From NCBI RefSeq assembly GCF_025165815.1, contig NZ_JAFFZE010000004.1:248001-312000 (forward strand): DNA of 64,000 nt, written 5' to 3'. This DNA is from Actinophytocola gossypii. Lineage in GTDB: Bacteria > Actinomycetota > Actinomycetes > Mycobacteriales > Pseudonocardiaceae. The notes under the pieces are model-generated. The model saw only the letters and a list, made by a program, of their open reading frames with translations. It did no database searches and was not told the DNA's origin. Positions 57,178-64,000 of this stretch are shown one piece after another. Made by a program: the position numbers and the translations under genes. The first letter of the stretch is position 1. Each line of letters begins with the position of its first letter.

Positions 57178-58214
57178 GTCGTCCTTGCCTCCGTGTCGTG
57201 TCGGAGTGGGGCGCTGACGGTACGCAGGTGGCGCAGGACGTAACCGTAGGAGCGCAGGAGGCCGCATTGGGCGTAGTCGATGCCGTGGCGGTCGCAGAAG
57301 CCCTGGACGATCGTCTGGGCGCGGCGCAGGTTGGGGCGCGGCATGGTGGGAAACAGGTGGTGTTCGATCTGGTAGTTGAGTCCACCGAGGACGAAGTCCA
57401 CCCAACGGCCTCCGGACACGTTACGGGAGGTCAGGACCTGTTTGCGGAGGTAGTCCAGTCGGTGCCCCGGTGGCAGGGTCGGCATTCCCTTGTGGTTGGG
57501 CGCGAAGCAACATCCCATGTAGACCCCCCACAGGCACTGGTGCACGACGATGAACGCCGACCCGGTCAGGGGCGACAGCACGGTGAACACGACGGTCAGG
57601 TAGGCGACCAGATGTGCGATCAGCAAGCCCGCTTCGAGCCGGTGCGCCCTGCCGTCACCGCGCCACACGTGCTTGATGCTCGACCAGTGCAGGTTCAGCC
57701 CTTCCAACAGCAACAGCGGGAAGAACAGACCGGCTTGGTGCTTGGCCATCCAGCGCGGGAACCCTCGTTTGCTCCGCCCTTGGTCACGCGTGAAGGCCAG
57801 GACAGGGATGTGGAGGTCCGGATCGTCGTCCTCGTGGTTGGGATTGGCGTGATGCCGGGTGTGCTTACCCACCCACCAGTCGTAGCTGATCCCGACCAGG
57901 CCACCGTGCAGGTAGCCCACGGCGTCGTTGCCGCGGCGGCCGCGGAAGATCTGCTTGTGACCGGCGTCGTGGCCGATGAACGCGAGTTGGGTGAACATCA
58001 CCGCGAAGAACGCCGCCGTGAACAGTTGCCACCACGAGTCGCCGATCACCACGAAAGCCGCCCAGCCGGCGGCGAACACAGCTAGGTTCAGGATGATTCT
58101 GACCAGGTAGTTAACGCGCCGCCGATCGAGCAGACCGGCATGCCGCACCTCTCTTGACAACGCTGCGAAATCATCGCCCCGGCTCCGCCGAGGCGATAGG
58201 GTCACCGAAGCCAT
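57174..58214 (-). CDS. Membrane fatty-acid desaturase
   Basis: A 346-aa di-iron desaturase with the three His boxes HDAGH, HTRHHAN and QIEHH (the last with the Gln typical of front-end and acyl-lipid desaturases). Hydrophobic segments lie at about 38-80 and 195-245. It introduces a double bond into an acyl-lipid or acyl-CoA chain and needs a ferredoxin-type donor, not encoded here. The ATG at 58214 is chosen; the longer upstream frame has no family match. Confidence 0.88.
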   Translation of the reverse strand: MASVTLSPRRSRGDDFAALSREVRHAGLLDRRRVNYLVRIILNLAVFAAGWAAFVVIGDSWWQLFTAAFFAVMFTQLAFIGHDAGHKQIFRGRRGNDAVGYLHGGLVGISYDWWVGKHTRHHANPNHEDDDPDLHIPVLAFTRDQGRSKRGFPRWMAKHQAGLFFPLLLLEGLNLHWSSIKHVWRGDGRAHRLEAGLLIAHLVAYLTVVFTVLSPLTGSAFIVVHQCLWGVYMGCCFAPNHKGMPTLPPGHRLDYLRKQVLTSRNVSGGRWVDFVLGGLNYQIEHHLFPTMPRPNLRRAQTIVQGFCDRHGIDYAQCGLLRSYGYVLRHLRTVSAPLRHDTEARTT

Positions 58215-58823
58215 CGTCGCTCCACTCCCAGTGATCCGTCTTGAGTTCGCTCGCTCCGCTGGAGTCCGCTCGGCGGGCGGATGCCCGTGAACCATCGCTC
58301 CCAAACGTGTGGTGTGCGCGAGAGCCACTGCTGTCCGTGATGTGTCCCGGCCTGACGTGGGTGCGGGACGGGATGGTGTCCTGTCGGTCAGGTGTGGGGT
58401 GGCACGCCCTGGCGAACATCATTGTCGTCGAACGTTCCGTCGCCGCACACCCGTCTGTCCCGTGGCTCACGCGTGCGCACGCGGCCGCAGCAGTGCGGAG
58501 CTGTTCGCCCCCGATCAACGCCAAGGACGAGGAGGCGCGGCTCGCGATCCACGAACGGGACGGCCTGGCGATCGGCCTGACCGGCACCACGTGCTACGGC
58601 GCTGCGGGGCGATGGCCGGCGGTCTGCTCAGCGCGATCAGGCACATCGACGGCACGACCGCCGAGCTCAGCCGGCGCCGGCCGGACGGCACCTGGCGGTT
58701 CGTCATCGACGATCCGATTTTCTGAAACCCGGTCGTGGGCCCCTCGAAGGGGGGTCCACGTCGACCTTCCATCCGGCGGATCGCTGTTATACATGGCGTG
58801 ATCCGGCGACCATGGAGAAGACG
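58215..58823. pseudogene. Gene-poor stretch with a possible SnoaL/DUF4440 remnant at its 3' end
   Basis: 609 bases between the desaturase and P450 genes. No frame has a convincing start and codon pattern throughout. The plus-strand frame ending at 58725 finishes with IDGTTAELSRRRPDGTWRFV and then IDDP, which looks like the C-terminus of SnoaL/DUF4440-type proteins. Sequence before about 58600 makes sense only in another frame. A decayed or frameshifted gene is the simplest reading; I am not sure. Confidence 0.35.
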
Positions 58824-60170
58824 ATGACACTGCCTCCAGGCTCCGCTCTTCCCGCGATCGTGCAGACCGTGCGGTTCCTTCGCGATCCGACCCGCGTGTT
58901 GGAGGGCAACCGGCGGCGGTACGGGCCGGTGTTCCGGATGCGGCTCGTCGGGTTCCCGCCGGAGGTGTTCGTGGCCACGGCCGCGCACGCCGAGCGGATC
59001 TACCGGATGGACGCGAACGGCGGGCGTGCCGGGGAGGTGCGCCGCATGTTCCTGGAGCCGATCGTGGGCCAGCAGTCACTGCTCAGCCTCGACGGCGACC
59101 AGTGGATGCGGCACCGCAAGCTGGTCAACCGGCCACTGCACGGCCGCGCCATCGCCGGTTACCGGGACGAGATCGCCGACATCGCCGTCGCCGACATCGA
59201 GCGCTGGCCGCGCGGCGAGCCCATCGACCTGCGGAGCCGGATGCAGGACATCACCCTCGTGGTGATCCTGCGGTTGGTGTTCGGGATCCGGGACGCCGCG
59301 CGACTGGCCCGGCTCCGGAAGCTGCTTCCCGAACTCGCCGACGTCGCCGGGTCGGTCGCGCTCACGGTCCTGCCGCCGGGGCTGCGGTCACGGATGCAGG
59401 ACTCGGCTCTGCTGCGCCGGGTCCGGTTCCTGCCGACGACCCGGTTCGTCCGGCTGCGGGCCGCCGTCGACGAGATCGTGTACGACGAGATCGCGCGCAG
59501 GCGGGCCACGCCGGACCCGGAGGCCACCGACGTGCTGTCCCGGCTGCTCGAGGCCCGCGACGAGGACGGCGAGCCGCTCAGCGATCTCGAACTGCGCGAC
59601 GAGCTCATCGCCCTGCTCGAGGCCGGACACGAGACCACCGCGACGTCGCTCGCCTGGACGTTCGAGCGGTTGGTGCGCACCCCGGCGGTGTTCGACCGGC
59701 TGCGCGAGGAACTGGCGCGCGACGACGAGCAGTACCTGGACGCCGTGATCAAGGAGGCGCTGCGGGTGCGTCCGGTGGTCTTCGCCGCGACGCGGCTGCT
59801 GGACTCCCCGATCGAGCTCGGCGGGCACCAGGTCCCGGCGGGCTGGCTCGCCGCGCCGGTGATCTCCCTGGTTCACCGCGACCCGGACGTCTTCCCCGCG
59901 CCGGACGAGTTCCGGCCGGAACGGTTTCTCGGCGAGGACGCCGCGCGGACGCAGAAGTCGTGGATGCCGTTCGGCGGCGGCCGGCGTTACTGCGCGGGCG
60001 CCCAACTCGCGCTGCTGGAGATGCGGGTGATCATCCGCGAGGTGCTCGACCGGGTCACGCTCACCACGCACGACCCGGCACCCGAGGCGGAGCGGATCCG
60101 CCACGTCACGCTGGTGCCGGCTCGTGGCGGCCGCGTCGTCGCCCACGACCTCGCGCGGGCGACCTGCTGA
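58824..60170 (+). CDS. Cytochrome P450
   Basis: A 448-aa P450 with ALLEAGHETTATS in the I helix, the ExxR motif EALRVRP, and FGGGRRYCAGAQLAL with the haem-ligand Cys. Its length and the long helical N-terminal region are closer to the CYP110/CYP138-like bacterial group than to small macrolide-type P450s. ATG at 58824 is preferred because GGAGAAG lies just before it; ATG at 58812 is the alternative. No redox partner is adjacent. Fatty-acid or terpenoid substrates are possible; not predictable. Confidence 0.9.
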   Translation: MTLPPGSALPAIVQTVRFLRDPTRVLEGNRRRYGPVFRMRLVGFPPEVFVATAAHAERIYRMDANGGRAGEVRRMFLEPIVGQQSLLSLDGDQWMRHRKLVNRPLHGRAIAGYRDEIADIAVADIERWPRGEPIDLRSRMQDITLVVILRLVFGIRDAARLARLRKLLPELADVAGSVALTVLPPGLRSRMQDSALLRRVRFLPTTRFVRLRAAVDEIVYDEIARRRATPDPEATDVLSRLLEARDEDGEPLSDLELRDELIALLEAGHETTATSLAWTFERLVRTPAVFDRLREELARDDEQYLDAVIKEALRVRPVVFAATRLLDSPIELGGHQVPAGWLAAPVISLVHRDPDVFPAPDEFRPERFLGEDAARTQKSWMPFGGGRRYCAGAQLALLEMRVIIREVLDRVTLTTHDPAPEAERIRHVTLVPARGGRVVAHDLARATC

Positions 60171-60177
60171 ACCGGCG

Positions 60178-60447
60178 TCAGGGCCGGTAGGGCTCGATCC
60201 CCTCGGTGACGGTGTCGGTGACGCCATCCACGGCGCCGGTCGCGGAGTCGGTGAGCGAACCGGTCACCGAGTCGACCGCGCCGGTGGCGGAGTCGACGGC
60301 CATGTCCCCCATTCCCTGCGCCGACTCGGTGACGGTGTCGGCGGACTGGGACAGTTGGTCGGCGGCGCCCTCCACGTTCGGCACCTCAGCACCGAGCCCG
60401 GACAGCAACTCGGCGGCTTTTTCCCTGGCAGCGTCGAACAAACCCAT
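60178..60447 (-). CDS. Low-complexity antitoxin-like small protein
   Basis: An 89-aa protein starting MGLFDAAREKAAELLSG, like the MT0933/Rv0909-type antitoxin family start. The rest is built from near-repeats of DSATGAVDSVTGSLT type (two clear copies at about 53-82) and is acidic and probably disordered or a weak coiled coil. No toxin gene is beside it. The repeats may reflect slippage or a real surface function. Family call is tentative. Confidence 0.55.
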   Translation of the reverse strand: MGLFDAAREKAAELLSGLGAEVPNVEGAADQLSQSADTVTESAQGMGDMAVDSATGAVDSVTGSLTDSATGAVDGVTDTVTEGIEPYRP

Positions 60448-60544
60448 GAAGGCAGACCTTTCGGGCATAAGCACAAATGGTTACCGAACGGACACTACCC
60501 GCCATCGCTCCCGACCCGCAACGCGCGTCGCTTACCGTGGTCCC

Positions 60545-61612
60545 GTGGGCGAACGGCGTGCGCGTGGCGGTGGGCGGTCCTCGCTCGGCCGCGTGCAGGC
60601 CTACCTGGGGCGCTGCGGTGCCGACGAGGCGCTGGCGACACGGGAGCGGTTCGGCGGGGTGACCCTGCAGGGGCTCGGCGGGTTGAAGGTCGCGCGGGTG
60701 CTCGCGCGGGCGGGCGAACTCACCGGCGTGGACCTCGACCCGGCCACCTACCTGGCCCGTGGGAGGCCGAGGACACCCGTGGTCGAGGGTCAGCTGGGAC
60801 TCGACCTGAACCTGCCGGTCTTCGACTGGGTGACGGCCCAGGCCGAGCTGGGGCTGCCGGTCGTGCGCACCCCCGGCCCGCGGCTGCGCGCCGGCCGGCT
60901 CGACGAGCTGAAGGCCGAACTGCACCGCGACCACGGGGACCACGGCGTCCCGGTCTCGGTGACGCTCGCGCTGGACGGGGGCTGGCTGTCCTCGAAGAAC
61001 AGCGGCATCCTCGCCGAGCAGCTGCGCGCCGCCGACCGGGACGTGTCGCTGGTGCTCGCCGCGCCGTTCGACCCGGTGGACTCCGCCTACAAGGTCGCCG
61101 GGCTGCAACGGCTGCTGCGCTGGAGCACCAGGACCGGACGACGGCTGGAGCTGCTGCGCACCGGACCCGTCGGCATCCCATCGGTCGCCGCGGGCGCCCG
61201 GCTCGCGGCGATCGGGCTGTCCTCCTCCACCCGGCACCTCGGCGGACCCGTCGCGCGTCGCGCCGACGGCGTCCGGCCCCGGCGCAGCCCACAGGTGTTC
61301 GTGCCCCGCCTGCTGGGCTGGCAACGCGGCACCGACCTGCGCGGCAGCGCGGTCACCGACTGTGCCTGCGCCGCCTGTGCGCGGGCCGGGTCCGGGCTGC
61401 GGCGCTTCGACGTCGCCTTCGACGCCGCGGTGCCCGCCCCGGTGCGCGCGGCCGCCCGCGAACACGACTCACACGCCCTCGCCTCGGTCGTGCACGGGGT
61501 GCTCGGCGCGACCGACCCGCGCGAGGAGCTGACCCGGCTGCGCCAGGACGCCCAGGAGCTGGCCGCCGAGTTCGGGCTCGCCGTGCCCCGCTGGCTCAGC
61601 ACCTGGGTCTGA
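60545..61612 (+). CDS. Hypothetical protein with CxCxxC motif
   Basis: A 355-aa protein not recognised. GTG at 60545 gives a start with VGERRARGGG; a GTG at 60593 is also possible. Seen: VQAYLGRCGADEALATRERFGG near the N-terminus, a VSVTLALDGGWLSSKNSGILAEQL middle region, SSSTRHLGGP, and CACAAC near residue 275, which may bind metal. Codon use and third-position GC support coding. The end lies seven bases from the stop of the convergent class V aminotransferase gene. Confidence 0.65.
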   Translation: MGERRARGGGRSSLGRVQAYLGRCGADEALATRERFGGVTLQGLGGLKVARVLARAGELTGVDLDPATYLARGRPRTPVVEGQLGLDLNLPVFDWVTAQAELGLPVVRTPGPRLRAGRLDELKAELHRDHGDHGVPVSVTLALDGGWLSSKNSGILAEQLRAADRDVSLVLAAPFDPVDSAYKVAGLQRLLRWSTRTGRRLELLRTGPVGIPSVAAGARLAAIGLSSSTRHLGGPVARRADGVRPRRSPQVFVPRLLGWQRGTDLRGSAVTDCACAACARAGSGLRRFDVAFDAAVPAPVRAAAREHDSHALASVVHGVLGATDPREELTRLRQDAQELAAEFGLAVPRWLSTWV

Positions 61613-61619
61613 GGGTGCC

Positions 61620-63029
61620 TCAGCACCGGTCCCGGGGCGGCAGGTCGGTACCCTCGGCGACCCGGTCGCGGTAGGTGCGCTCGACGAAGGCGACGAACCG
61701 GTCGAGGTCGTCGACGGTCGAGGCCAGGCCGAACGAGACGCGGAGCGCGCCGGCCGACGGCAGGCCGACCAGCGCCAGGTACTCGTCGAGGGTGTCCGGC
61801 CGGGCGTCGCGCAGGACCAGCAGCGCGTCCCGGCCGAGGCCGAACGCGTTCTCCCCTACCCCGGGGTTGCAGAAACACCCGGTGCGCAACGAGATCCCGG
61901 CCGCGGCGGTCTCGGCGGCGACCAGCCGCTCGTCCACGATCCGCCCGTGCCGGTCGCGCAGGTTGAACGCGACGGTGCCGCCGCGGGCCCGGGTGTCGAC
62001 CGGCCCGTAGACCTCGACCATCGGGCTGCCGTCGCCGTGCCGCAGCGCCGTGAGCCGTTCCAGCAGCCAGCCGGTGAGGCACCGCACCCGGGTGCCGACC
62101 AGTTCGACGCCGATGCCGTCGAGCCAGTCGATCCCGACGTGCACGTCCGGGATGCACAGGAAGTTCAGCGTGCCGTCCTCGAACGCGGACTCGTCGGCGG
62201 TCATGGTGTGCCAGGGCAGGCCGACGCTCACGGCCTGGATCGTGCCGCCGGAGAACCACGGCCTGGCCAGCCTGGCCAGCGCCTCCCGCCGGGCCACCAG
62301 GCAACCGACGCCGGTCGGGTAGCCGAAGAGCTTGTACCAGCTGACCAGGACGAAGTCCGGCCGAACGGCCGTCAGGTCGAGCCGGGCGGTCGGCAGGTAG
62401 GCGGCGGCGTCGAGCAGCACGTCGTAGCCGAACCCGTGCGCGAGCTCGATCCAGTCGAGCGGATGGCGGACGCCGCTGAAGTTGCTCTGCGCGGGGAAGG
62501 CGAACAGCCCGCCGCCGTGCCGGGCCAGTTCGGCGGCCAGCACCTCGGTGTCCACCCGCAGCTCCGGCGGCTCGGTCGGCACGTAGCTGGTGGCCGCGTG
62601 GCCGCGGCGGGCGAACTCCCGCAACCCGTTGACCGAGTTGTGGTTGTCGAACGTCAGCACCAGGCGCGTCCGCCGCGAGAACGGGTACGCCTCGCCGACG
62701 AGCCGGGCCGCGCCGGTCGCGTTCGCGGTGAACACCGCGGCGTACTCGGCCGGGTCGGCGTTGAGATGGCGCAGCACCCTGGCCCTGGTCCGCTCCACCA
62801 GTTCGGTGGCGGCCTCGCTGGTCGGGTTGACCGAGTGCGGGTTGCCGAACAGCGTGCCGCCCAGGCGGTCGGCGTGCGCGCGGAGCTGCGCCCTGGCCGC
62901 GAGCCCCGCGCCGGTGTAGTCGAGGTACAGGTGACCCTGCTCGTCCAGGTACCCGTACTCGGTACGGCGCAACTCGTCCAGCCTGCCGGTCCGCCCGTAC
63001 TCGGCCCGGACGTCGACGCCCGCGATCAT
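61620..63029 (-). CDS. Class V aminotransferase (cysteine-desulfurase/MOCOS-like)
   Basis: A 469-aa PLP enzyme. The Schiff-base Lys lies in SWYKLFGYPTG, the PLP-Asp region in VLLDAAAYLPT, and a Cys in SLRTGCFCNPG corresponds to the persulfide loop of cysteine desulfurases and molybdenum-cofactor sulfurases. N-terminal FGNPHSVNPTS matches MOCOS N-terminal domains; no MOSC domain follows. It may mobilise sulfur from Cys or act on another amino acid. No partner scaffold or molybdenum genes are adjacent. Confidence 0.82.
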   Translation of the reverse strand: MIAGVDVRAEYGRTGRLDELRRTEYGYLDEQGHLYLDYTGAGLAARAQLRAHADRLGGTLFGNPHSVNPTSEAATELVERTRARVLRHLNADPAEYAAVFTANATGAARLVGEAYPFSRRTRLVLTFDNHNSVNGLREFARRGHAATSYVPTEPPELRVDTEVLAAELARHGGGLFAFPAQSNFSGVRHPLDWIELAHGFGYDVLLDAAAYLPTARLDLTAVRPDFVLVSWYKLFGYPTGVGCLVARREALARLARPWFSGGTIQAVSVGLPWHTMTADESAFEDGTLNFLCIPDVHVGIDWLDGIGVELVGTRVRCLTGWLLERLTALRHGDGSPMVEVYGPVDTRARGGTVAFNLRDRHGRIVDERLVAAETAAAGISLRTGCFCNPGVGENAFGLGRDALLVLRDARPDTLDEYLALVGLPSAGALRVSFGLASTVDDLDRFVAFVERTYRDRVAEGTDLPPRDRC

Positions 63030-63139
63030 CGCGGCGCCCGGTTTCCGTCAGCTGTTCCGAACCCGGCCATACCCGCCTCCCCAGCCGATGCGTCCCGTCC
63101 CGATCCTCCTCCCCGGGGCCGTGGATGCAAAGCCCGTCC

Positions 63140-63319
63140 TCAGCCGGCGCTGTCGGCGTCAGCCGTGCAGACACACCCCCGGCCGAGCTTCCCGACAGTG
63201 GTGGCGGTGCAGAAGCGGGCCGCGATCCGGTCGTGGTCGGGCCAGGGATGAGGGCAGGCGGCGCACGCGGTGGTGTCGGGGGTTTCGGAGCCATTCGGTG
63301 TCACGGCGACTTCCGGCAT
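63140..63319 (-). CDS. RGCVC-type small Cys-rich protein, 59 aa
   Basis: A short protein with CAACPHPWPDHDRIAARFC followed by LGRGCVC, giving five Cys and three His, probably a small zinc-binding domain. This pattern matches the RGCVC family seen in Pseudonocardiaceae. It starts three bases after the DUF5994 stop, so it forms a two-gene unit with that gene. The function of the family is not known. Confidence 0.75.
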   Translation of the reverse strand: MPEVAVTPNGSETPDTTACAACPHPWPDHDRIAARFCTATTVGKLGRGCVCTADADSAG

Positions 63320-63321
63320 CT

Positions 63322-63828
63322 CTACTCGTTTCCCGTCCTCGCGCACGGCACGATCGCTCGGCTCGGTTCGACCGTGACGGTCGAGAGCAGTCGGTCGACC
63401 TCGTCGGTGTTGTCCCGGTCGGCCGCGGCGCGCAGGATCCGGTGCGCGGTCGCCTCGTCGGTTGCCGGTGGCAGGACCAGCAGGGTGAGGCGGGAGCCGT
63501 TCAGCCCGATCACGTCCAGAGTGCTCGGGTGCTGCGCGTGGAATCCGCCGAGGCGGACCCCCTGGCCGTTGACGACCAGCCGACCCGGGGCGAGGTCCCA
63601 GGCGCCGAGGTTGTAGCTCACCCGCTCGACGCGCCCCAGCCGAACCGCCAACGCCGCGAGCAGCGCCGGCAGTTCGGTGGACAGGTCTCGTGACCGCGCC
63701 CACCACGCTCCGTCGACATACCCCGTGGTGAGCGCCTTCGGCTTCAACGTCAACCGTCGTGTCCCCCGGGACGGCTCGGCGACCATGGTGGCCAGGGGGG
63801 TGGAAGTGCGGAGGTGTGGGCCCGACAT
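63322..63828 (-). CDS. DUF5994 family protein, copy 2
   Basis: A 168-aa paralogue of the protein at 56632: TTGYVDGAWWARSRDL, LGRVERVSYNLGAWDLAPGR, DVIGLNGSRLTLLVLPP and HRILRAAADRDN. The ATG at 63828 is used, but an internal Met (MVAEPSRGTR) is possible. It is followed by the RGCVC gene. Function unknown. Confidence 0.8.
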   Translation of the reverse strand: MSGPHLRTSTPLATMVAEPSRGTRRLTLKPKALTTGYVDGAWWARSRDLSTELPALLAALAVRLGRVERVSYNLGAWDLAPGRLVVNGQGVRLGGFHAQHPSTLDVIGLNGSRLTLLVLPPATDEATAHRILRAAADRDNTDEVDRLLSTVTVEPSRAIVPCARTGNE

Positions 63829-64000
63829 CGTGCCGGTGCTCCCGTCCCCGGCCGCGAACGCGGCCGGCCTGGGTGACGCGTCGGGGACGACGCGGGCTTG
63901 GCCGCCCACGTGCGAAATGTCCTCGACAACCGCACCCTACACCTGTGCGGAAACGATCGGCCGGTTCCGATTCCAGGTCGTGCTAGCCTTCGCCTGGCTG

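Noticed and set aside
60250-60340. Tandem repeats in the antitoxin-like gene as a CRISPR or minisatellite
   Set aside because: There are only two to three imperfect copies, in frame with a coding sequence and without spacers.

Overview
The window is high-GC actinomycete DNA: GTG starts are common, many genes overlap by 1-4 bases, and the families seen (SARP regulator, DUF5994, RGCVC small protein, WXG100-like protein) point to a member of the Pseudonocardiaceae or a close relative. This placement is an inference from gene content. I saw no rRNA, tRNA, CRISPR array or insertion sequence.

1-10369 is one tightly coupled operon of a specialised-metabolite cluster that continues off the left edge. 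It encodes an alpha-oxoamine synthase (partial), a FabF-type ketosynthase, a MaoC-type dehydratase, a stand-alone adenylation enzyme, a carrier protein, homologues of TrpD, TrpA, TrpF and TrpC without TrpB, TrpE or TrpG, an ectoine-synthase-like cupin, an acyl-CoA dehydrogenase and a type II thioesterase. A discrete adenylation/carrier pair with a tryptophan-like set resembles the published proposal for the pyrrolopyrrole (bicyclic amidine) of kosinostatin. It meets a convergent SARP activator (10366-11175). Divergent from that is a RiPP-like operon: a 63-aa Cys-free peptide, an E1-like/YcaO fusion and a SagB-type dehydrogenase. A NarL-type two-component pair laid out tail to tail follows (15489-17280).

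17678-34336 is an exopolysaccharide locus: DMT-type membrane protein, NodB deacetylase, Wzy-like polymerase, several glycosyltransferases, a Wzz-like protein, a Wzx-like flippase, an initiating sugar-phosphate transferase, a lipoprotein glycosidase, a UDP-galactopyranose-mutase-like flavoprotein and a UDP-GlcNAc 2-epimerase with an extra N-terminal domain. A secreted lysyl-oxidase-like protein (34427-35389) and a three-gene WXG100/polymorphic-toxin module (35555-37565) follow.

37571-42611 resembles part of an indole-3-acetate (iac) catabolic cluster: IacA-like monooxygenase, IacB-like small protein, SDR, flavin reductase and a FixL/FixJ-type two-component pair. Two near-identical 16-base sites lie upstream of its transcription units.

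42638-55441 is an organosulfonate region: SlcC- and ComC-like sulfolactate dehydrogenases, SuyAB sulfolactate sulfo-lyase, a TauE-type exporter, an SLC13-type importer, a GntR regulator, and an operon joining an argininosuccinate-lyase-family enzyme to a complete sdhBACD set and a YeiH-type exporter. Five copies of a GGTNNNACC operator-like motif stand in front of these transcription units and appear to tie them into one regulon.

55461-64000 holds mixed genes: GNAT acetyltransferase, small membrane and small Cys-rich proteins, two DUF5994 paralogues, a fatty-acid desaturase, a P450, an antitoxin-like protein, an unknown protein and a class V aminotransferase.
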